Assembly (NCBI GenBank): GCA_004764695.1
Contig: SMSO01000031.1
Span: 7,807,261 to 7,871,260 of the forward strand
Length of the DNA stretch: 64,000 nucleotides
From: Schizochytrium sp. TIO01
Lineage: Eukaryota; Sar; Bigyra; Thraustochytrida; Thraustochytriidae
Direction: 5' to 3'
Shown: positions 13,001 to 23,700 of the stretch, piece after piece
Layout of the letters: the number at the start of each line of letters is the position of its first letter
Numbering within the stretch: the stretch's first letter is position 1
Notes under the pieces: model-generated
Told to the model about the DNA's origin: nothing
Databases searched by the model: none
The model's input: only the letters and a program-made list of their open reading frames with translations
Made by a program: the position numbers and the translations under genes

Positions 13001-14547
13001 GAATCGATTTTGTTTTCCGGGGTACAGTAGCGTTCAACCTCCTCTTGCTTAGCTTGAGAGTACGGCGACTTAATCCAAGCCTGAGCAAGCTCATGCTCGT
13101 TGCGGGGAGCATCCGAACGTGTCATGTGCTTAACGCGGTCAGCCGTGGTAACTTCTTGAATGAAATCGGCCACGTCAAGGTTCTCTGGACAGGCAAATCC
13201 AATACTCTCAAAGTATGGAAGAACATTCTCCCGCTTTCCATGGTACACTGTCATGCCAAGTGCTAGGATGAGAATCTCATCGAAAAGGTTGTAGGTTTCA
13301 GGAGGCGGTTGGAGCAAGGCACACACGGCAGTAAGCTCAAGACGTCTTGCAACTCCTGTGATGCGGCGAGTGATATCGAAAGTCGCCGAACTGTCAAGGC
13401 CAGTACTAATCTGATCGTAAAATGCGAGCGGGCGTCTGGCCATCATCATTTCAGCAGAGGTAACACGTTTTTTCTCACCACCTGATACACCACGTAAGAG
13501 TTCGTTACCGACAATAGTATCTGCTGCATTCGAAAGCGCCAAGTTACGAATGACAAAATCCGGAAAGTTGTCAAATTCTTCATGGATCTTGACGATGTCA
13601 CGATCGCTTACATCGCCAGCGAGACCGAATTTGTCAATCATCATGCGAGCCTCTTCAGGGCCTCCAAAGCAGTCATAGGCAAACTGCAGCGTCTCGCGTA
13701 CTGTCAAGACAGGGATGTGATTGTCGTTCTGGTCCACATAGGTTGCGAGTTTTCTCACGTGAAGATCCTCAGGATGGAACCCAGAGTAAAACAGGTCACC
13801 GGTGACTTTGGCACGACCAGAAGTGCGAATGCGACCAGACAAAAGCTTGAAAAGAGTGGAAACACCACAGCCAGGGGGTCCAAGCACCAGGGTTGAGGTA
13901 CCTGCTTTAAAGACTCCTGAAAGCTTGTTGATGATATTGAAATCAAAGCTCTCCTGTGAGCTTTGAGCACAAGGAGCCCACATGGCATTGATCGCGTTCA
14001 TAATGCCTGGGTTTGTCTTCGGGACTGTGACAGCGTAGTTCAAATCACGGAATGCGACATGAACTGGCCAATGGCCGTCCCCTTGGTGGCGCTGGATAAG
14101 ACCAGCATGGGTGATCATAGTCATTTCCCGCATCGCAGAGGTCAACGAGCGACCAAGCTTTGAGGTGCGGTCAATTTGACCACGCTCAAGGAGGTCAGTA
14201 AGGAGCATCACATCTTCGGTACTGAGATCAACGCTGATGCGACCCCCAGCACTCGGTCCAGAAGTGCCCTGCTCTGCTGGATTGGTTTGCTGATCTTTAA
14301 TCTCGGCCTTGATATGATTAAGGAGGCTGCGAACACGGTCAGTTTTCTCTGACGAAGTATATGCGGTGCTGCCGGCTGCATTGTACATGTGCTTCGACTT
14401 ATCGTCACAAGAATCCTTTTCAACGTTGCATGCGTTCTCCTCAGAAGAGACGCTTTGGCTTTGCACTTCTTCTTCGCAGTGGCCAACTCCCTCCTCAGAA
14501 GCAATCGTGGCCTTGTCGTCATCCTCGTAATCTTTGTTGCTCAGCAT
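10090..14547 (-). CDS. P2: full-size ABCG/PDR transporter, intact
   Basis: A 1,485-residue ATP-driven exporter of the PDR/ABCG family, expected in the plasma membrane and moving lipophilic or amphipathic compounds outward. The order is NBD1-TMD1-NBD2-TMD2. NBD1: Walker A GPPGCGVST at 223-231 with V229 where Lys belongs, Q273, signature VSGGE 354-358, Walker B D378 followed by Q379 instead of Glu, and L412 at the H-loop position. TMD1 spans about 560-810 with the loop motif RPVYYKQSDAYF. NBD2: GSSGAGKTT with K927, Q968, degenerate signature LSTEQ 1028-1032, D1052-E1053 and H1085, all but the signature canonical. TMD2 spans about 1220-1482, with ERASYYRERAASYYG and an external loop carrying C1417 and C1430 plus an NST glycosylation site. 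The start is fixed by the ATG of MLSNKD, alignable with the other paralogs. The C-terminus SYLKR is shared by the family. The substrate is unknown. Confidence 0.96.
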   Translation of the reverse strand: MLSNKDYEDDDKATIASEEGVGHCEEEVQSQSVSSEENACNVEKDSCDDKSKHMYNAAGSTAYTSSEKTDRVRSLLNHIKAEIKDQQTNPAEQGTSGPSAGGRISVDLSTEDVMLLTDLLERGQIDRTSKLGRSLTSAMREMTMITHAGLIQRHQGDGHWPVHVAFRDLNYAVTVPKTNPGIMNAINAMWAPCAQSSQESFDFNIINKLSGVFKAGTSTLVLGPPGCGVSTLFKLLSGRIRTSGRAKVTGDLFYSGFHPEDLHVRKLATYVDQNDNHIPVLTVRETLQFAYDCFGGPEEARMMIDKFGLAGDVSDRDIVKIHEEFDNFPDFVIRNLALSNAADTIVGNELLRGVSGGEKKRVTSAEMMMARRPLAFYDQISTGLDSSATFDITRRITGVARRLELTAVCALLQPPPETYNLFDEILILALGMTVYHGKRENVLPYFESIGFACPENLDVADFIQEVTTADRVKHMTRSDAPRNEHELAQAWIKSPYSQAKQEEVERYCTPENKIDSPMRRDVYDRFQPLYANSCCKDLALVVGRQLTLSFRDVAFVQTRALQALGVGVFIGSLFYKIDPNLPASANDDQQPALQRYGIFFATMIHCALAGAAQIPVVLMQRPVYYKQSDAYFYRTGNYVIAELCSVLPLAFIESTLLAVMTFFIGWIVPFKDQAPTGETDVGGPFMLYWLILLILNISFGTWLRAVASFSPSQPIGQVLMGISVASVCLFSGYLITADTVPVWFVWIFWLSPLAWAFRAGVIVIFGSSAFTEAQRDYTLALFGFEYDVNYIYGGILLMVAYTLVGMYISHHSYIQLRYEGGGGRALEDVEEDEAFARHSEIRLAADAHSGQPGKSPAGTASHPHAKDETSNAISFTPVDLVFRNLWYSVQGPKDGGGEFSLSLLKGISGYAEAGTLTALMGSSGAGKTTLMDVLALRKTSGKITGDVLVNGRPQERTTFSRIIGYVEQMDIHSPKATVHEALTFSAYLRQPSHISNEEKDEFVEGVMKTLQLHPLRDMMIGFKHLGGLSTEQAKRLTIGVELAANPAIIFADEPTSGLDASSARVVMDGLERIARGGRTVVCTIHQPSKFIFEKFDRLLLLRRGGQMVYFGDLGENSSELLTYLDALPGTPGMPNPRYNPATYMLEAIGANAGAGNDYAAEYENSAIRQHNEQAIETLVQRNLAERPEIHFETTFASTFGMQTDQLVKRWMLSYWRDVAYNTSRFFLSVFMAVFFGFSFLLRGGDITSSADVQTFVGAMFQATSFMAVMGMATVMPVIYVERASYYRERAASYYGVIPVVIATTLAELPYCVGTGLVFCPIFYFMVGMYHNASAFFLFFAFYIMFYFCIIFFGHMLAQALPNEQVASLIGSVFFACWCISSGLMISVDQVPYFWTWFTYINPLRYCIQGLVSSQMACDDPSIEPAENPGCNWIEESNSTAWEFMENRFGYVSSDWPWCLGAVIAFAGGFRIVNAFCYAYVSYLKR

Positions 14548-15177
14548 TTTGACTGTCTCGAGATCTAAGGCTTTGCTATTAGATGCTCCTAGTCTTGTCT
14601 CTACTTGGCCGTCGGCAGGCTCAGGTCAGTTGAGCTGCCTTGGGCGTTTGTAGATTGTAAACCAATGTGCGTCAAATGAAGCTTCAAATTATAGGGTTTC
14701 CCGAGGATTTGAACCAGGGGTCCAGGAAAGCCTCTCGATTAACGATAGAGTTTTGTTTTTGCTATTCCTCCTTTATTGCGGATTTTTATTGCACAAATGA
14801 AGGAAGAGGTTTTATCTTAGTCCTTCTTACTGTTATTGCTGTTTTACTTCTTCTTCGTCAGATGACGGATTGTTCTATAACTAGAGACACCCGAGTTCCG
14901 GTTTTAGTTGTTTGCGTGCGTGTACATACGCAAAGACTTCCTCATTTCCCAGTTGAAGTAGTAAGCGCAGACAAGTAGCATCATCTTCGACGACAGTAAT
15001 CAGAATAGCTGACGCTAATTCGTTTGCCAAAGTTCAGCTGCATTGACTTTGCGGGAATATCATTAAAGAATGTAGGTTGGTAGCACTCTCACTAGTCGTA
15101 CTTTGTTTAAAAAATCCTTTAAAACTTGGGTAAAACTCAAGCCAAAACAGATATTCCATGTGTAGGTAGTCCTAACT

Positions 15178-15516
15178 TTACGAGATATTCAACTTGCGTT
15201 TTTTAATTCTCCCTGGACCACAACAGATTGAAGCCGAGTTACCCTGAGCAGTAAAACGACCTGTCCGGAGAATACAGAAGCCATTCCCTCCTGATCCAGC
15301 ATCGCGAGCAGGCGGGGACTCAGGGTACGAATACCACACGCTCTTACCAGTTAATGCGGTCTTGGCTGCCTTCAGGTACGAACAAACGTTCTTTTCTTTA
15401 TAAATTTGCGCGCATTGCTGATGCCACCGCACAACATCTTTTATTTTGAAGTACATAGATCCCATGAATGCTGCATCGCTCCTTGATGGCTTCTCATGAG
15501 TCCGGCGGACATTCAT
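15178..15516 (-). CDS. Weak candidate: small hypothetical protein (112 aa)
   Basis: An ATG-initiated frame of 112 codons with a balanced composition: a basic N-terminus, a central stretch with KIKDVVRWHQQCAQIY, a Gly/Ser-rich part with GSGGNGFCILRTG, and a basic tail GRIKKRKL. It has no signal peptide, membrane segment or motif I recognise. It lies about 0.6 kb upstream of P2 on the same strand, so it could equally be leader sequence of P2 or chance. I list it because its composition looks more protein-like than the other spacer frames. Confidence that it is a gene is low. Confidence 0.15.
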   Translation of the reverse strand: MNVRRTHEKPSRSDAAFMGSMYFKIKDVVRWHQQCAQIYKEKNVCSYLKAAKTALTGKSVWYSYPESPPARDAGSGGNGFCILRTGRFTAQGNSASICCGPGRIKKRKLNIS

Positions 15517-15720
15517 TCTTGCGTCTCTCACGTCTCATGAGGCTCAATCCTACGCCAAGATTCCAACTTGGAGTCGCGGAAATTAAAGCTCGCCTTTGCC
15601 CGACGAGGTAATGTCAGCTCATTTGCCTGCTTGACTACCATCATGGAGGTTGAACTTTTCTTGAACGATGGTTGAACAGTTTGCGCTTACTTGAGAAAGC
15701 AATTCTGCTTGATCCTTCCT

Positions 15721-15773
15721 TTTTAATTTTTTAATTAAAAAATATTTTTTATGATTTGATAAAAAAATTAAAA
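15721..15773. repeat. AT palindrome and inverted repeat
   Basis: A perfect 16-bp palindrome (six T, AATT, six A) lies at 15727-15742. A 12-bp arm at 15721-15732 is complementary to bases within 15761-15773. It is the same class of AT-only palindrome seen in the P1-P2 and P6-P7 spacers. Confidence 0.7.
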
Positions 15774-17600
15774 TCTCAACAACAAATTACCATTTGATTC
15801 ATATTCCCCACGAAGAACATTCTTCTTTCATAGTTAAAAATACTACTTCACCTACCTACCCACCTAGCAAAACACGAGGAGGCGATTTGTGCAACTGCTA
15901 AGTCGCCGACTCTCTTTTCAGCTTCCTCGTTACACCAGGTCTTGGGGAGTATAGCACGTTCACCAGAAATCCACAGCCATAGCAAATTCATGTCAAAACA
16001 TCAATCAATACTGCGACGGAGTGCAAAAAGTGCTGGTGTTGAGGGCCAGTGTCGGTGATGCTCCTTTCTAATTTGCATCGTAATTAACTCGAGGCAGATT
16101 ATTCGTCACGAGGCTCCGTACCGAGACCTGCGAATGCATAGGCGCGCACAAAGAACATCCTTCTATGGAAATGTACAACGTGTTGTATTTCAAGTTGCGT
16201 TGCGACGCCTGAAACGCAGAATTGAATCGAGGTACAGGTTTGGCATTGCTGTTGCTGATGAGACTAAAAGTGCTTCCACTTTCGGTTTGCGTCATGTCTA
16301 TAGAGTATCGCACGAATAAGACACTTTGGTAATCTCGCTCGCTATTAACCACTCCTGAAAGTCAGTCACACATTTGGTCCTTTATGTAGGGCGTACATCT
16401 GTTATCTTCCCTTTGGTGCCAGCACCTTAGCTTCTTGAGGAAGATTCGCAGGGAATGACACCACGTTGCGCTACCCTCTACCAACTTGAACTTTAATCCC
16501 CCTTCTCAACCTTGGCGCAAACGAAGCCGAGCACGGGTTGGAGTAACAACTACACACCCTCGCCAACTTGATCGCTTAAACTTGTGCTCTTCGCCGGCGG
16601 TTCTCTCAGAGCAAATCATCATTACGATGGTGTCCAAATTGAACGAGCGTGGTAACTTTCTTGGAATTGTTAGCGAACTCAAGCTTGGCGAAACGTCTTC
16701 TTCAATCAGTTTTCATGGTTTTAATAGGTCTCGCTCACATCTCCATCATAAAGCCGTATGGACAATTCAATAAGGCACGGGCAATCCTATCCAAGTTTTA
16801 ATTCGATGTGGGCTTGCAGAGGAAAATGAGTTCTTACCTCAAATTTCAAAAAATTAGTACCACCCTCACTCATGACGTATAATGCATAGAATTCTGTATG
16901 CCGTGGCATTAAATTTTATGATTTTAGGCACCTTCGATGCAATTCATAGCGACGACTCCTGGTGCACAAACCCAGAGTGGGATATGTCAAACCTTAACGC
17001 AAAAATGGATGGCCATAATCGTCATCTGCATATATCTTGTGATGCCTTCCTGAGGTTGCCACCTACGCAGTTTAGTCAATTAATTCATTAAAGCACGCCG
17101 ACCTTGAATTATCTCGCTCGTGGTTCTGACTCGTGAACAACCCAAATCTCAGTACAGGTGGCGCAAACAGGTTCTGGCCGGTAAAGTACGACAAAGCCCT
17201 GTCACGAACAAAGAATTGAGAACGTTGCGTATGCCCCGCCGTTTCTTCGCCCCCTCATCCAGAGCTCAGCTCAGCTGGAAGCGCCTTCCAGAGTACAGCT
17301 GCTCATCAATCAAAGCAGCGACGCTTGTTCATTCTTCGAGGATACGGACTCTTCCCCAATCTAAACGGTCTTAAACAATAGCCAGATGCTTTGGAAATCA
17401 GTGAGAGCAAAATCTCTTCTTACGTGGAAAAGGCGACTCTGAAGACGCAGATAGATTTAGTAACTTGGAGATCCTCTGCCCTTCTGAGCACCAGTTTTGA
17501 TTCATCCATTCCATTCGCTCCTTCATAACTTCAAATGTGTGGTTTTAATATTTTTAATTATAATCTTTTATTTACAGTGTTTATTTTATTTTATTTTTAA

Positions 17601-17648
17601 AATACATAAATACATAAATACATAAATACATAAATACATATAAATACA
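17601..17648. repeat. 8-bp tandem repeat (TAAATACA)n
   Basis: About six near-perfect copies of an 8-bp AT-rich unit, directly after a T-rich tract. A simple minisatellite. Confidence 0.9.
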
Positions 17649-18427
17649 AAGTATTGAAAAATGGCAAATAACAAGTGCAGTCTTAGCCTACTAGATATGA
17701 GAATTAGCGGGTGACATTTGCAGCTGAATGGAAGACGGCAAGTTGGATCCCAACGAACGAACCAGAACTGCTTTTAAGCGTTTTTTTATTTTGAGGAAGG
17801 CTCAAGAGGCCAGGCCCCGGCATCGCCAGGCATGGAGATAAGAAGGACTTACACAGTAGATCTACGAGTTTTCACATTGCCAGTCGGTGCTATCTAGCGA
17901 AGCGCCGCGCAGCAGGGCCATTGCCATCCACTGCGAGTTTAATTTACCCTAGTCTGCAAAAGAAATTGAAAATTAAATTTTAAAAAGTTTTAGATTACTT
18001 TCCCTTGTGAAGTAATGAATGAGAATGTGAGCGTTGGAGATACACAAAGTGCTTCTTCTGCCTAGGTATGCACGTTATATGCAACGCCAAACGAGGGACG
18101 CGTAGTCATCTTTCGATCGAACTTCAACCTGAGGCCAGCAGGAGCAACTAACTCTGTAGGCAGGTCTTCTCTGCTGCTATTGCTTGCTCTAGTAAAGTAG
18201 GCGAGAGGAAGAAACCTTTTTGATCCAGCTTAAGTTAAGGATCACTTTCACTAAGAATTTGATCATGAATGTGGCGGAACACCTTTTTAAAAGAGAATAA
18301 AAGGGAGAAAAACAAAAGAGCATATCATGAGCGAAAGAAAGAACTTGAAAGAAAGCGAATCATCATTTCTATTTATTCATCAGCGAAGAGAAACAAAGAG
18401 AGATAGAGGATTCCCATCGGAGAAGCT

Positions 18428-18448
18428 CAAGCAAGCAAGCAAGCAAGC
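18428..18448. repeat. AAGC tetranucleotide run
   Basis: Five copies of AAGC. A longer run of the same unit occurs at 54304-54340 and shorter ones elsewhere, so AAGC/GCTT is a recurrent microsatellite of this genome. Confidence 0.85.
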
Positions 18449-18899
18449 TCTTAGCCAGCGTCAGCCCAACCTCTGGCCGACCTTTGCAGAATGCACGAGG
18501 AAGCAAAAGGAATCGCCGGGAGAGTGCTTTGAGTTTGTTTCCTTTCTCAGCGAGTGAGAAAGAAAACTGCACCTTCAAATAATACCTTTTCAGAAAGCCT
18601 TTCTTTGGTTTCTTTCGTGCCAAACAAATACATCCTTTGGAACCCCTAGTGCGCTTGTAGGTAACGCTAATACCTACCTTTTTGGCTAACACCTCCTACT
18701 ACTCGCAAGCAGCAAAACGAAGACGAACGGAACAGCTGCGGAAATGGAACGAAGCGCCAGGCGCTGCTAGTCCCACGCCTAGTGCGGGCTTAGGACCCGT
18801 TCTTTTTTTTCGGCAGACTCAAGCTCTCAAATGTCTATTTCGAAAGCTCTGAAATGATCAGGAGACGAGGTCTCGCTTGCTTGCATTCGAAGAAAGCCA

Positions 18900-19210
18900 A
18901 AGCTCGCGACACTCGAAGAGCGACGCCGCTAAGGGCTGAGAGCGACGCCCACCCGCCTCCTGCCGCCTGCGTCCAGGCTGGAGGCAGCGAGTGGCGCAAG
19001 AGGCAGTCGCAGCGGAAGGCAGGAACCTCAGGTACAGCGCAACACGATGCAGAGCTGTGTCGCATTGGCGATCCTCAGCGGAGACAGGCCGCCGAGAGCC
19101 GTCGAAGCCAGGGACGGGGAGGACCGCGGAAGGGGAGCGGCCGCGAGGCAGGGGCGAGGCGAAGGGGAGGGACCTCGCGCGCGAGCCGCTGCAGAGGAGC
19201 GAGCGCATAA
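18900..19210. other. GC- and CpG-rich island
   Basis: A stretch of markedly higher GC than the surrounding spacer, with many CG dinucleotides and the 8-mer GCGGCCGC near 19138. It is purine-skewed on the plus strand in its right half. Long frames exist in three or more reading frames, all Arg/Gly/Ala-rich, so coding is not supported. It could be a CpG-island-like promoter or simply a compositional patch. Confidence 0.45.
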
Positions 19211-19262
19211 AGAAGAAGAAGAAGAAGAAGAAGAAGAAGACGAAGAAGAAGAAGAAGAAGAG
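19210..19262. repeat. GAA trinucleotide tract
   Basis: About 17 GAA units with one ACG interruption near 19240, at the edge of the GC-rich island. It explains the Lys/Glu and Phe runs in overlapping frames. Confidence 0.9.
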
Positions 19263-20783
19263 GCCTGAAGCGGCGTCCGTCGGTTTGAGGGCTAAACTTC
19301 CCACAGCCCCACAGCGGCGCTGAATGCAGGTGAGGAACGATGTGCTCTGGTAACGAGCGACCACAGGAAGCGTTGGGGATGCAAAGAGGCAAAGAGGACG
19401 AGAGAGGTAGCTATAGCTAGCTAGCTGCCTGCCTGCCTGCCTGGTGTGAAGCTTGCAGATAGATAGATACACGAAGCAGTGAAGTCAATCTCAGGTATGT
19501 ATTGGTTGATATTTTGCGTTTTGTCCTACTAGCGAAACAGCTAGACACGAGTTGCAATCGAAATGAATCGGGCGCCGGCGCTGACAGGTACCTGCTACGG
19601 AGGAGCGGAAGCAACGAAGGTAAAGTTCGAAGGTTGGGCTCAAGAGGAGAAAGGCGACTATATGTTGTCATCATGCACTCGTTGATGGCGTATGTGACTT
19701 TGATGTGCACAAAAAATATTGGAGATTAGTAGATAATGGAGAACGGTGAGAGAGCAAGACTTGAGATTGATGAAGATAGCAAAGGTAGACTGCGATCCTG
19801 CGATGGGCTCGATGATTGCTTTCGCATAGAGACTAAGCAACATGGGACGTCTTGCCAGTGGAGAATGTTTGAGGTGAGCATTGAAGCAAAGGCAGGAATC
19901 TTGATGATCGACATGGAGCAGGATTGATCTTGACAACGAGGAGCGCTTGTAGCTGTTTAAAACGTTCGAGGCTACCACGTCGTTGACAGAAAGTACTCGC
20001 TGTGATGACCCACTGGCGGGCCTTGGATCGAACAATCGAGGTGGATATTCATGAAAACAAAGGTAGCCAACCATCGATCGAATGAATGAGAGGTACTCTG
20101 TAAAACGCGAAAGTGTCCAACTTGTGCAGAGAGGCAACTTCGAAAATTGAATGCTGCCCAATCGCCGCCGAGCTCAGATCAAAACTTGGCGCTTTAATCG
20201 CGCATCCGCGACATATTGGCCGCTGTGGTCACTGATTTGGCCTAAATAAGCTTCATTTAGATTGGTACACGAGGCACTCTTTCGTCGAAAAGTGGTGGAA
20301 CACCTCTCTATAGTGTTCAACAAGTTAATATTAGGTGCGGACAACAGAGCGTGTTCAATCAATTATCTCTCTAGCCAATATTTTTGCTCCAAGTGATAAA
20401 AATGTTGGCTGTTTGGAGGATGCTATACAACTGCGAAAAGGACTCGAAAACCGAGAGATGAAAGGTTTCACCTGTGCTACCTTATATCGCATACTTTGCG
20501 ACTTCTTGGGAAATATGAAGACAACGATGAATTTGTAAACTAAAATTTAGCACGGGAAGGGTGCTTTCTCAAGGACTCGTTTATCATTTAGTTGATATCA
20601 TGCTATGAGCTACAGTTGATTCTTGTTGTTTTATCTCATCGAAATAGCTACGTTCCCTCCCTAAAAAACGAAAGCAACAGGAATTTCTATCCTCATATTG
20701 CAGAATACAAAAGTTTGCCCAGGAGATATCAACACTGTAAATGTTCCGGATTTAAAGACATTTATCGAAAATCACAATTACTA

Positions 20784-23700
20784 TTAACGCTTCAGATAGG
20801 AGACATACGCAAAGCAGAAGCCATTCAGAATTCGGAAACCACCCATAAACGCAACAACAGTGCCAAGGCACCACGGCCAATCGTCGGAGCTGTAGCCGAA
20901 ACGATCTTGCATCATGTTCCATGCAGTCATGTTACCTTCAACAATATTGCAGCCTGGGTTATCCGCAGGCTGCACAGACGGATCGTCGCAAGCCATCTGA
21001 CTCACAACAAGACCATCCAGGGCAAAACGCAATGGATTCAAATACGTAAACCACTGCCAAAAGTATGGAATGTCATCGATGGAAATCATCAACCCGGCGG
21101 AAAAGCACCAGCACGCGAAAACTACAGAGCCCACCAGGTTAGCAACCTGCTCGTTAGGCAACGCCTGAGCCAACAAATGTCCGAAGTATGTGATACAGAA
21201 GTAAAAGATGGTGTAAAACGCGAAAAACAACCAAAACGCAGTCGCATTGTGCCACATACCAACCATGAAATAAAAGATCGAAACATATATCAGGCATGCA
21301 AGAGTAGCATACGGGATCTCCGCGAGGGTGGTGGCAATCACCACAGGCATCACACCGTAGTAAGACGCTGCACGTTCACGGTAGAATGAAGCACGCTCAA
21401 TGAACACAATTGGCATGGCGCTGTTCATTGCCATCACGGCCATAAAAGTAGAAGCCAAAAACAAGGCACCAACAAAACTCTGCACATCAGATGCAGATGA
21501 AATGTCGCTACCACGGAAGAGAAACGAAAAGCCAAAGAACACAGCGAGAATGATATTGATCACGAAACGTGTCGTGTTGTACGGCACATCTCGCCAATAC
21601 GAACGGAACCATCGCTTCACAAGCTGATCAGTCTGCATTCCAAACGTACTAGCATATGTACTGCTAAAGTGGATCTCAGGACGCTCTGCAAGGTTCTTCT
21701 GGACAAGCGCATCGATTATCTGATCGTTCTCTTGACGTTTTGCACTGTTCTCGTACTCTGCTGCGTAGTCAGCACCAGCACCAGCATTAGCGCCAATGGC
21801 CTCAAGCATGTATGTTGCAGGGTTGTAACGAGGGTTCGGCATACCAGGTGTACCCGGCAATGCATCGAGGTAAGCCAGCAGATCACAACTGTCCTTGCCG
21901 AGATCGCCAAAGTACACCATCTGTCCACCACGACGAACGAGCAACAAACGGTCAAACTTCTCGAAGATCACCTTGGAAGGCTGGTGAATCGTACATACCA
22001 CCGTGCGACCTCCACGAGCAATCCGCTCAAGACCGTTCATTACGACAAGCGCGGAGCTCGCATCAAGGCCGGATGTGGGCTCATCAGCAAAGATAATTGC
22101 AGGGTTGGCTGAAAGCTCAACACCAATTGTCAAGCGCTTTGCCTGCTCCGTACTGAGACCGCCCATACCCTTGAAGCCAATCTTCATGTTACGGATAGGC
22201 TCCATGCGCAGAGTTTTGATAACTTCCTCAACAAAAGCATCCTTGTCTTCGGTGGGGATGTCACTGGACTGGCGAAGGTAAGCTGAGAATGTCAAAGCTT
22301 CATGAACAGTTGCATTCGGGCTATGGATATCCATCTGCTCGACATAACCAATGATGCGGGAGAATGTGGTGCGCTCTTGCGGACGACCATTGACGAGAAC
22401 ATCACCAGTGATTTTACCGCTGGTCTTACGAAGCGCCAAGACATCCATGAGGGTGGTTTTACCAGCACCACTACTTCCCATGAGGGCGGTAAGAGTTCCA
22501 GCTTCGGCATAGCCGCTGATGCCTTTAAGGAGAGAAAGGTTGTACTGTCCGCGACCATCCTTGGGGCCTTGGACAGAGTACCAAAGGTTCTTGAAGACCA
22601 GATCCACGGGAGTAAAGGTGATATTCTTCGAAACAGCTGCTGGGTCTACTGCTTCCACAGTATTTGAATTAGTTTTAGCAGGAGACTTGCCATTCTCTCC
22701 AGACAATGCCTGTTCCAGTTGGACAACATCATCGTTTCCATTAAGATGATCAAGCTCGTCATCGAGGTCTGCAGGTGGGCTACCACCACCTTCAAAGCGA
22801 AGGTGAACATAACTAAGATAGCTAACATAGAGTCCAACGATGGTGTAGCCAACCAAAAGAAGAATTGCACCGTAGATGTAGTTGACATCATTTTCAAAGC
22901 CAAAGAGGGCAAATGCGTAGTCTTGCTGCTCTTGTGTGTATGCTTCGCTTCTGAAAATCACAATCACTCCGGCACGGAAGGCCCATGCCATCGGAGACAG
23001 CCAGTAGATCCAAATGAACCATACAGGGACAGTATCTGCTGTGAGCAGGTAACCACTGAACAGACAGATAGATGCAACACAAATACCAGAGAGAACTTGT
23101 CCGATTGAGGGTGAAGGTGATAGAGAAGCAAGCGCACGCAGCCAGGTTCCAAATGAAATGTTAAGGATAACCATAATCAGCCAGTAAAGCATGAAACATC
23201 CGCCCACATCAGAGTAGCCTGTCGCAGTGTGCTCACCAAACGGAACCATCCATGATATCCAGAATGCCATCAGTGAAAGTAGGGTAGACTCAATGAATGC
23301 AAGCGGTAACACAGAGCAAAACTCGCCCAAAACATAGCTGCCAGTGCGGAAAAAGTATGCATCACTTTGCTTGTAGTATACGGGACGCTGAGAAAGTACA
23401 ACAGGAATTTGGGAGGCGCCGGCTAAGGCACTATGAATCATCGTTGTGAAAAGCACACCATATCTCTGTAGGACCGGGTTCTGGTCTTCCGATGCACTTG
23501 TCGGAAGGTTTGGGTCAATTTTGTAGAACAAGGAACCCATAAAGACACCAACACACAAAGCTTGGATTGTACGAGTACGCACAAACTCGATATCACGAAA
23601 TGCCAGACGCAATTGACGGCTCACTACAAGACCCGCCTCACGACACAAGGAGTTTGCATAAAGTGGCTGGCGTGAGTCGTAAACCTCTTGTCGAAGCTCA

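Larger units (their letters stand above)
14548..20783. other. Spacer P2-P3, no confident gene
   Basis: About 6.2 kb. It holds the 5' side of P2, AT palindromes near 15721-15773, an 8-bp satellite at 17601-17648, an AAGC run at 18428-18448, and a GC-rich, CpG-rich island around 18900-19210 ending in a GAA tract. The island is open in several overlapping frames on both strands, which reflects composition rather than coding. One small frame at 15178-15516 minus is listed separately as a weak candidate. Confidence 0.6.

Noticed and set aside
14695-14740. tRNA-like B-box word (GGTTCAAATCC on the minus strand)
   Set aside because: The T-arm stem does not pair and no acceptor or anticodon arm can be drawn.
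18858-19472. 204-codon minus frame with a Phe run
   Set aside because: Driven by the GAA tract and a GC-rich patch, with competing frames on both strands and no domain.
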